Positions 1 through 5,493 of a stretch of 7,339 nucleotides of DNA are shown here, piece by piece. The stretch's first letter is position 1. Every line of letters begins with the position of its first letter. The stretch lies in NCBI GenBank assembly GCA_964343305.1, contig CAYFJO010000516.1, forward strand, positions 1 to 7,339, read 5' to 3'. Made by a program: the position numbers and the translations under genes. The DNA comes from CAYFJO01 sp964343305. GTDB taxonomy: Bacteria > Planctomycetota > Planctomycetia > Pirellulales > Pirellulaceae. The notes beneath the pieces were generated by a model. The model made no database searches. It saw nothing but the letters and a program-made list of their open reading frames with translations, and had not been told where the DNA came from.

Positions 1-54
1 CCTTTGTTTGGGTTCTGCAGTCAGAAATAATGTCCCCGTCCCCTTTATTTAGTT
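1..54. repeat. REP-like palindromic repeat, left copy, cut by window edge
   Basis: These 54 bases are identical to 5440-5493, in the same orientation. Only the central loop and the right arm (32-54, with the core gtccccgtcccc) lie in the window; the left arm would fall before position 1. A small inner hairpin, ttctg/cagaa, sits at 13-17 and 22-26. The copy directly follows, in the gene's reading direction, the point where the minus-strand sulfatase stops making sense. GC-rich palindromes of this kind are often intergenic REP elements mobilised by Y1 (RAYT) transposases. No such transposase is in the window, so that class is an inference. Confidence 0.8.
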
Positions 55-67
55 CTTTATTTAGTTC
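44..67. repeat. 12-bp tandem duplication at repeat edge
   Basis: The 12-mer tttatttagttc occurs twice head to tail, at 44-55 and 56-67. The first unit belongs to the outer arm of the palindromic repeat and the second lies between the repeat and the sulfatase remnant. The other copy of the repeat has no second unit. It may be a footprint of insertion, slippage or recombination at the junction. Confidence 0.75.
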
Positions 68-552
68 CATGAAACCACGATCCTGCGGACGGTACGGATT
101 GTTATCGCCCAGATGCCATTTTCCGAAATGACCGGTCGTGTATCCAGCAGCTCGAAACATATCGGCCATGGTGGGGATTCGGCGACGGATCATCGATTTA
201 CCTTGGCATACAAACACCGCCCCGTTACGGAATGCCTGTGTCCCTGTAAGTAGTTCTCCCCTGCTGGGTGTACACATGGGAGCTACATGAAAATCAGTGA
301 AGCGGATGCTTTCGCTATGAAGTTTATCCAGGTTCGGGGTCTTCAGAATAGGATTTCCGTGACACGAAAGATCGCCGTATCCCTGATCATCCGTTAAGAC
401 AAAGATGACATTGGGTCTGCCCTTTGGTTCTCCTGCCACGGCGTTTGGCTCCTCGGCCAGGAGACCGGCCATGCAAGCGCCAATACTAAAATCACGCTTA
501 TTGCACTCACGCGCCAACTGCTCTCCGTTCGAATTGTCATTTGTCTTGTCAT
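68..552 (-). pseudogene. Sulfatase, N-terminal remnant, truncated and frameshifted
   Basis: This is the N-terminal part of a type I (formylglycine-dependent) sulfatase, which would hydrolyse sulfate esters after export. The frame from about 472 downward reads RPNVIFVLTDDQGYGD (metal-binding Asp pair), then the maturation motif CTPSRGELLTG at 242-274, whose Cys becomes formylglycine, then GHFGKWHLGD and DRGF. Sulfatase sequence stops at about 68; beyond it the frame runs through the repeat to the window edge. Family members are usually over 400 residues and about 160 remain. The likely start is ATG 552, with AAGAGA 9 bases upstream; in-frame ATGs at 561 and 540 are alternatives. That frame encodes a good signal peptide (WRVSAISVILVLALA) but hits a stop before 390, while the sulfatase frame is one base off, so a frameshift near 465-480 is likely. 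It lies 36 bases after the upstream gene, as in an operon. Confidence 0.85.
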
Positions 553-588
553 ACTAATCATTCTCTTGTTTTTTGTTTACTTATCACG

Positions 589-3500
589 CTATTCACCCGC
601 CTTTTCCTTCAAGCGATCAAGATATTCGGCTCTGGCTTCCTTTACCCATCTCTCGCTTGCGCCCATCTCCCAGGTCGGATTCCAGCCATTGGTGTTTTCG
701 TTCGCTTGGCGAACAATACAACCCTCGACCAGATCGGCCATCTTCTTGTAGGCGGGATCATCCTTGCTCTTGAAGCCAACCGCCCCGCTAAGCTCTTCCC
801 CTTGTCCCCATCCACCTTGGTCAACAGGAAGCGGCATCATGAGTATCCTGCTCTCATCCGGCTGGGCAAGATTAACAAGCGCATAAGACGGCTGGCCGGA
901 TATCTTCTCACCGAACAGCTCTTCGGCATAACTTCTCAATGCCGTAAGACCCGCGGCATCAAACGATCGATCTTCAATCTTGTTCGGAAACAGGTCGCCA
1001 TAACACTGACCGTTCAGGTCAAGCCATTCAATAATCCGCATATAACTTTCACGGTCAACATCGATCAGCTTCTCGTGGTTCTTGTCTCCCTTAGCCAGCA
1101 TCTGTGCGACCTTATTCTCATAAGCGAAGAACTTACGGGGGTGGCTGATGTTATAGGTGACGTCGGTACCTGCATACTTCTCTCTCATGTAAACCACTTG
1201 ACCAAGCTGATGCTTGCCTCGGTTGACAATTTCGATGAGCGACTGCGGATATCGGCCTTTGCCCTTTGTGATGTAGGTCAGGTCGACATTCTTCTCCTTC
1301 TTTTCCAGGCCGTGGCATTTGATGCAGTGCCTATCGAGGACGGGCTGGACGGTTCGGGCAAAGCTCATGCCGCCTTCGTATTGGGGACCTGCCGCCGGTT
1401 TGAGGTCCAGGGGCTCCATCAGGCTCATCTTCACGACCTGCGCCTGATTGGGTGCTGCGCCCACCGGTTCGTGGCAACCCACGCAGCTCCTGCGCTCGCC
1501 CGGCTGTAGATAGAAAAGACTCTTCTCCGTCAAGATCGCCATGCCGTTCTCGTCGAGTGTTTGGACCTGCAGAGAAACATTGGCCGGCACTCGGAGGATC
1601 ACGGAGCCATCGGCGTTGATCGGGACTGTACCCAGTACCTTCTTCGGGATCGAGTTGGGGGCAGTCATCGTGCACGACACTCGGTGCGCACGCGGCTGGA
1701 CGCCCAGAGCATTGACTCGAAGCGCTTTGATCATGCCGGGCTTAATGACACCATTGGGGTCGTTCTCTTTGCGCGTGAGGTAAACGTTCTGTAGGGACAG
1801 GATGCCGTACGGTTTGGCATTTGCCTTCACCATGCTCGGGAGCACCGGCGGACGTGTGCGCGGCCTGAGTGGGATGGGCGAGACCGACGCGACCTCGGCG
1901 TCTTCGTAAATCAGGTCGCGTCCGCCCATCGTATCGACGAGATAAATCCCTCGGCCCGCAACCGGAGGCGGCGGCGCTACATGGCTGTGGACACGATGAT
2001 CTGCCCGTGATGCGAGGAAGACATCCTCGCTAAGGCCATAGGGATGGCTGTAGTGAATCATCGGCGAACCGTGGGTCTCGGAATAGGGCGTCTCGGGCGT
2101 GATGTGAGTGATGGCGTGCTCGCCATTCTCATCGATATTCGTGTCGATAACCACAGTCGTTCCCGAGGTGTGAAAGTGATGGCCCTGGCCCGTGCAGACG
2201 ACTTTGTGGGTTCCCGGAATGGCCTTGGCCTCCAGGAATTGATGCGGGGCGACCATGTCGTTGCCGAAGAAATGCGAGACGTTCGACCCATCGGGACGGC
2301 ACCACCAGAGCTTGTGGAAGGCCACCTCGCTTCGGTTCGTGTATTCCCAGCGCGTGAAAACGATCCGGCCGTCGTTCAGCACGGAAGGTTCGACCTCGTT
2401 CTCATTAGCAAATGATAGCTGCTTGATGTTGCTGCCGTCCTTGTCGCACCGGTGAAGGTTCCAGGCCGGGCTGTATCGGCCGTTGTGACAACGCCCAAAC
2501 GACTGACAACGGGTGGAGATAAAGACGATGCCGCCATCGGGCAGATAGCACGGATCGTTGTCCTCGATCAGAACCGTTACGCGGTTGTCCCAGGTCTTGA
2601 AGCTATCGCGCTTCGTACCGGTCAGCTGGCGAACCCACGATCCGTCAATGGCAGCTTCGTAGAGGAAGAAGCGGCGGAGGTTGGGATCTTCCACTGTGTG
2701 ATCGCAGAACGCGAACACGACGCGTTTGCCATCGTAGCTGAGGTCAGGGTTGCGGTATGCGCCGGGAGGAAGCTTGCCTTCCAAAATGGTTTTGACCTGC
2801 GGCTTGCCGGTCTTCCACCCGCTTACGATCGCCAGGCCTTTGCCGATTCGGCTGTGCCGGCCGAGGTGTTGGTCGCTGTTATGGCTTAGAGTCGTGGGGG
2901 GATTGCGGTTGATAAGGATGCTGTCGAAGTTAAAGATGGGAAGTCTGTAGAAGACCTCGCGGCGAAGCGCCTGCATCTGTTCGTGAACAGCGATGTATTT
3001 GTCCAAGTCGCTGCCGGAGGCCAACAGCTTTTTCTGAAGTTCGGCCGCTTCTTCTTTGGCCGACGCGACGGATGGATCGGTCTTGCTGACCAGGTCAATC
3101 GTCTTGTTGACGATCTCGATGTACGTGGACATCAGCTTGACTTGGTTGATCAGATCCTTCCATTCTTCTTGCTTTATCGGGAAAGTCTTCTGGTAGTCGA
3201 ACTTGGCCGGGTCGAGTTGGTAATAGTCCTTCTTTAGTGTCGCATCGAACTTCGTCAGCAAGCCGGGGACCTCCTTCACGCCACCGGCGCTCCTGCGCAG
3301 CCCCGAGAAACTCTTGAAGTTGATCGCGGCGTAGCACATCTTCTTCGCCCGATCGTAGTCCGCGGCCGTATTAACGTCGGCCACGGCTTTCTCCATCGCG
3401 CTGAGGATGACGGGATCGCAATCGCGAGCGTGCTTTGCTTGGCTGATGGCTTGCCCCATCACCGTAGATGCTTTCTTGAGCGTAAGCGGCTGATAGACCG

Positions 3501-4140
3501 ACGGCAGCAGCTCTATGTCGTGGGCGAACTCACGACCCCTCCACCCTATCCGTGCTGTGAGGCCGTAACGCAACTGGCCTGCTTTGCCGTAAGTTTCGAA
3601 TCGAGAAACGGTGTCCATCCAGACCAGTTCATGACCGGCATAAAAATTGCCCGAGATCCATTTGTACTTGCCGTTGAGTTCTATGGCGACCTCAGAGTCT
3701 CGGAGGTGCAAATCTCCGCCGTTCTCCAAGCTCATCCGGCGCTCTTCGATCGGCGTCAGCTTCACAAGCTCTGTCTTTCCATCCGCTGACCGTATCGGCT
3801 GCGCGACGCCGTCGCCGCTGTCCAGCATGACGCCGCGCAGGCGAACACTGCGGGGACTTCCGATATACAGTTTCTCGACGCCCGACACATCGATTCGGAA
3901 TTCACCCTTGGGCACGCCCTGGAGATTTATAGGATAGCTGATCAGCGGGAGCGTGGTCTCGTTGCGACACGCAGGAATGTTGATACCGGCCTTCTTGTCA
4001 AGCTCGATGATCTTGTTGACGGACGCGATATAGGTCTCGATCTTGGTGTTTTTGCGCACGAACCACTCTGGATCCTGAGCTGTCGAAACCGACACCAATC
4101 CCAGAAATGCCATCAATACAAATACAGGGAGAAACCTCAT
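589..4140 (-). CDS. Secreted HzsA-like diheme beta-propeller protein
   Basis: A large exported protein of 1183 residues related to the alpha subunit of hydrazine synthase. Its own reaction is unknown. Order: signal peptide about 1-21 (cleavage STA|QD); a beta-rich region about 25-215; a helical, partly coiled-coil region about 215-400; a PD40/TolB-like propeller about 410-750 with repeats such as DGSNIKQLSF, GRC551H and HHFH at 654-657; an HZS-alpha-like middle segment with VLGTVPINADGSV from 835; heme site CVGCH at 886-890; a second heme site CIKCH at 939-943 in a cytochrome c-like domain ending near 1050; and a tail to 1183. The part from residue 400 matches the size of anammox HzsA (about 800 residues); the first 400 are extra. 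I chose ATG 4140 because AGGAG lies 9 bases upstream; the TTG at 4149 would abut that site. It is probably cotranscribed with the sulfatase downstream and expected to be periplasmic. Confidence 0.9.
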   Translation of the reverse strand: MRFLPVFVLMAFLGLVSVSTAQDPEWFVRKNTKIETYIASVNKIIELDKKAGINIPACRNETTLPLISYPINLQGVPKGEFRIDVSGVEKLYIGSPRSVRLRGVMLDSGDGVAQPIRSADGKTELVKLTPIEERRMSLENGGDLHLRDSEVAIELNGKYKWISGNFYAGHELVWMDTVSRFETYGKAGQLRYGLTARIGWRGREFAHDIELLPSVYQPLTLKKASTVMGQAISQAKHARDCDPVILSAMEKAVADVNTAADYDRAKKMCYAAINFKSFSGLRRSAGGVKEVPGLLTKFDATLKKDYYQLDPAKFDYQKTFPIKQEEWKDLINQVKLMSTYIEIVNKTIDLVSKTDPSVASAKEEAAELQKKLLASGSDLDKYIAVHEQMQALRREVFYRLPIFNFDSILINRNPPTTLSHNSDQHLGRHSRIGKGLAIVSGWKTGKPQVKTILEGKLPPGAYRNPDLSYDGKRVVFAFCDHTVEDPNLRRFFLYEAAIDGSWVRQLTGTKRDSFKTWDNRVTVLIEDNDPCYLPDGGIVFISTRCQSFGRCHNGRYSPAWNLHRCDKDGSNIKQLSFANENEVEPSVLNDGRIVFTRWEYTNRSEVAFHKLWWCRPDGSNVSHFFGNDMVAPHQFLEAKAIPGTHKVVCTGQGHHFHTSGTTVVIDTNIDENGEHAITHITPETPYSETHGSPMIHYSHPYGLSEDVFLASRADHRVHSHVAPPPPVAGRGIYLVDTMGGRDLIYEDAEVASVSPIPLRPRTRPPVLPSMVKANAKPYGILSLQNVYLTRKENDPNGVIKPGMIKALRVNALGVQPRAHRVSCTMTAPNSIPKKVLGTVPINADGSVILRVPANVSLQVQTLDENGMAILTEKSLFYLQPGERRSCVGCHEPVGAAPNQAQVVKMSLMEPLDLKPAAGPQYEGGMSFARTVQPVLDRHCIKCHGLEKKEKNVDLTYITKGKGRYPQSLIEIVNRGKHQLGQVVYMREKYAGTDVTYNISHPRKFFAYENKVAQMLAKGDKNHEKLIDVDRESYMRIIEWLDLNGQCYGDLFPNKIEDRSFDAAGLTALRSYAEELFGEKISGQPSYALVNLAQPDESRILMMPLPVDQGGWGQGEELSGAVGFKSKDDPAYKKMADLVEGCIVRQANENTNGWNPTWEMGASERWVKEARAEYLDRLKEKAGE

Positions 4141-4149
4141 TATCTTCAA

Positions 4150-4154
4150 CTCCT
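4150..4154 (-). promoter_or_regulatory. Ribosome binding site AGGAG for the HzsA-like gene
   Basis: AGGAG on the minus strand lies 9 bases before ATG 4140. The in-frame TTG at 4149 touches this motif directly and so cannot be the codon it serves, which settles the start and makes the protein three residues shorter than the longest open frame. Confidence 0.75.
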
Positions 4155-4224
4155 ATTATTCTTTCACTGCCCGAATCGACATATCGAAGGCACAGTGTTC
4201 GACAGACGCCATTTTGGTTTTAAC

Positions 4225-4260
4225 TCGTTCTTTCCTTTTCCGAAGCAGGGGAAAGAACGA
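4225..4260 (-). promoter_or_regulatory. Leader hairpin, 11-bp inverted repeat
   Basis: tcgttctttcc at 4225-4235 is the exact reverse complement of 4250-4260, with a 14-base loop. It sits 85-120 bases before the start of the HzsA-like gene, inside the leader that the predicted promoter would produce. No T-tract follows on either strand, so it is not a standard terminator. A leader RNA structure or a protein-binding site is possible; which one cannot be told from sequence. Confidence 0.55.
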
Positions 4261-4331
4261 CACTTGGGGTTCTAGGCGGGACCACGATTCAAATGGCGGC
4301 TAGTGGAATACACGAGCGGACGATCAGTCGT

Positions 4332-4377
4332 ATTTCGCAATTACCAATTATACCACATGCGAAATCCCCATTCGCGA
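4332..4377 (-). promoter_or_regulatory. Putative extended -10 promoter inside a dyad
   Basis: On the minus strand TGGTATAAT (about 4347-4355) is a consensus -10 box with the TG extension; no good -35 box lies 17 bases upstream. The predicted transcript start is near 4340, giving a leader of about 200 bases before ATG 4140. The box is flanked by an exact 8-bp inverted repeat, atttcgca (4332-4339) and tgcgaaat (4358-4365), with an 18-base spacer. A third box, ttcgcga, lies at 4371-4377. Half-sites on both sides of the -10 are what a repressor or activator site would look like, but no regulator gene is in view. Confidence 0.45.
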
Positions 4378-4380
4378 CAA

Positions 4381-4614
4381 AATACTGCACATTTACGACA
4401 CGCCACCCCACCCCGACGAGCGAAGCGAGTCATACCAAGTGCGAAGTGTGAGCGAGGGACAAACGTCCACGATTTCCGGGCTTGGAAAATTTCATATTGA
4501 GGCGACCACCGCCACCCGAGACTCGCATTCTGCGAATGCTGTTGCCTCAACAGGGAGTGTTTTCAGCTGGGAAGTTTTCCCGCGTTGGTCCCTCGCTGCC
4601 GCAAGATGAAACGT
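4381..4614. other. Non-coding stretch with compact hairpins
   Basis: I see no convincing gene here on either strand. Three short perfect inverted repeats with 3-base loops follow closely: gcattc/gaatgc at 4525-4539, tgttg/caaca at 4540-4552, and gggaa/ttccc at 4569-4581. Around 4419-4456 is a purine-rich stretch with repeated gcgaag and gagcgag words. Short open frames across this stretch have low-complexity, family-less products. Confidence 0.5.
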
Positions 4615-4748
4615 GTGCCACTGGCCATGCCAGTGCTGCAGTTGATTTCGACATCCCCGCAGTGCCGATTCACCACCACGACAGCGCTGGAGAGACGTTT
4701 GGAATGGACGATTATAACGAGCACCTGCACTGGCAAGGCCAGTGGCAC
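4615..4748. repeat. 134-bp element with 22-bp inverted ends (MITE/REP-like)
   Basis: The left end (4615-4636) and the reverse complement of the right end (4727-4748) match at 21 of 22 bases. Each end is itself a hairpin: cactggc/gccagtg at 4619-4625 and 4629-4635 on the left, and at 4728-4734 and 4738-4744 on the right, with loops cat and aag. The 90-base interior shows no coding sense. This nested palindrome layout fits a non-autonomous mobile element or a paired REP unit. No target duplication is obvious at the borders. Confidence 0.65.
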
Positions 4749-4761
4749 CAAAGTTAACGAC

Positions 4762-4796
4762 AAAAAGCCCTGCTCAGCCACAAGCTGAGCGGGCTC
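4762..4796 (-). terminator. Rho-independent terminator, minus strand
   Basis: Read on the minus strand, AGCCC-GCTCAGC, a 5-base loop and GCTGAGC-A-GGGCT form a 12-bp stem with one bulged base (4766-4795), followed by a run of U (TTTTT counting the last stem base, 4762-4766). On the plus strand the tail is cttatc, so it should work in one direction only. No minus-strand gene is recognisable just upstream of it (4801-4963). Confidence 0.65.
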
Positions 4797-4800
4797 TTAT

Positions 4801-4963
4801 CAACGATCAACGTGGCGGCGGAAATCGACCCCAAACGAGCATCGTCTGCCGGCGACTTAAAGCCATCAGGCCTCCCAAGACGAGAGGAGTCCTTGCAGTT
4901 CGATGCCCCTATTGGTAGGGTTTTGAATGTAAGCCAGTTGCCCTGTCCGATAGAGGTCCGCGG
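4801..4963. other. Short intergenic stretch before rhuM
   Basis: No gene is recognised. A weak ribosome binding site, agagg, lies about 8 bases before the ATG at 4964. No clear sigma-70 promoter for the plus-strand gene is visible. Given the minus-strand terminator to its left, a small RNA read leftward from here is possible but unsupported by any family I recognise. Confidence 0.35.
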
Positions 4964-5491
4964 ATGACCGACGAAAATCTTCCTGCTGAACAGCCCCCTG
5001 AGGGGGATTTTCTGTTCTACGCGACTGAGGATGGCACGACCCGTGTCCGTCTGCGGGTCGATGGGCAGACCGTCTGGATGCCGCAAGCTGCCATCGCGGA
5101 ACTCTTCGAGGTAACGAAACAGAATGTCGGACAACATATACGTAACATCTTGGACGACAACGAGTTACAGCAGTCTTCAGTTGTAAAGGATTACTTTACA
5201 ACTGCCGCCGACGGCAAAGACTATGAGACGAAACACTATAACCTCCAGATGATTCTGGCGATTGGGTATCGAGTTCGCAGTCCGCGCGGCACTCAGTTTC
5301 GTCGCTGGGCAACCGAAACACTGAGCGAGTTTCTCATCAAAGGATTCACCTTGGATGACGAGCGTCTGAAGGCCGCGGAAACGACGTTTGGGCAGGATTA
5401 CTTCGAGGAATTACTCGAACTAATTAAAGGGGACGGGGACCTTTGTTTGGGTTCTGCAGTCAGAAATAATGTCCCCGTCCCCTTTATTTAG
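4964..5491 (+). pseudogene. rhuM: RhuM-family protein, 3' half lost
   Basis: The first 151 or so residues are typical of the Virulence_RhuM family, first named in the Salmonella SPI-3 island and common on accessory and mobile DNA; its biochemical role is not established. Visible family features are GDFLFYATEDGTTRVRLRV near the start, a helix-turn-helix-like stretch (MPQAAIAELFEVTKQNVGQH), then KHYNLQMILAIGYRVRSPRG and TQFRRWATETLSEFLIKGF. Family proteins usually exceed 300 residues. Here the match ends near FEELLE; the frame then enters the palindromic repeat at 5417 and stops at 5489-5491 after about 24 repeat-encoded residues. The missing C-terminal half does not resume after the repeat. 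The start at ATG 4964 has a weak agagg site upstream. It is the only plus-strand gene in the window, and probably not functional. Confidence 0.85.
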
Positions 5492-5493
5492 TT
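5417..5493. repeat. REP-like palindromic repeat, right copy, complete
   Basis: Two 23-base arms, 5418-5440 and 5471-5493, are inverted repeats matching at 22 of 23 bases, with a core of ggggacggggac / gtccccgtcccc. The 30-base loop contains a further small hairpin (5452-5456 with 5461-5465). Positions 5440-5493 are identical to 1-54. The element ends the rhuM frame and its right edge supplies most of the stop codon of the next gene. The GC-rich stem followed by TTTAATT on the minus strand might also stop transcription. Confidence 0.85.

Noticed and set aside
541..1509. 322-residue open frame on the plus strand
   Set aside because: It lies antisense to the conserved C-terminal heme domain of the HzsA-like gene, has no family features, and overlaps both heme motifs on the other strand.
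4147..4149. TTG as start of the 1186-residue HzsA-like frame
   Set aside because: It directly touches the AGGAG ribosome site; ATG 4140 has proper spacing and starts a clean signal peptide.
4341..4550. 69-residue minus-strand frame containing SHFALGMTRFARRGG
   Set aside because: Such peptides recur as translations of intergenic repeats; there is no ribosome site and it overlaps the predicted promoter.
4482..4757. 91-residue plus-strand frame
   Set aside because: It runs through the hairpins and both ends of the inverted-repeat element and shows no protein-like pattern.
4801..4963. tRNA gene
   Set aside because: A GGGGTCGATTTCC stretch on the minus strand recalls a T-arm, but no matching acceptor, D-arm or anticodon arm could be formed.
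4754..5137. 127-residue minus-strand frame
   Set aside because: Its 5' part is antisense to the conserved start of rhuM and its stop lies in the terminator region; no family recognised.
1..5493. CRISPR or composite transposon bounded by the direct repeats
   Set aside because: Only two copies 5.4 kb apart, no spacers, no cas gene, no transposase between them; the interior is ordinary genes.
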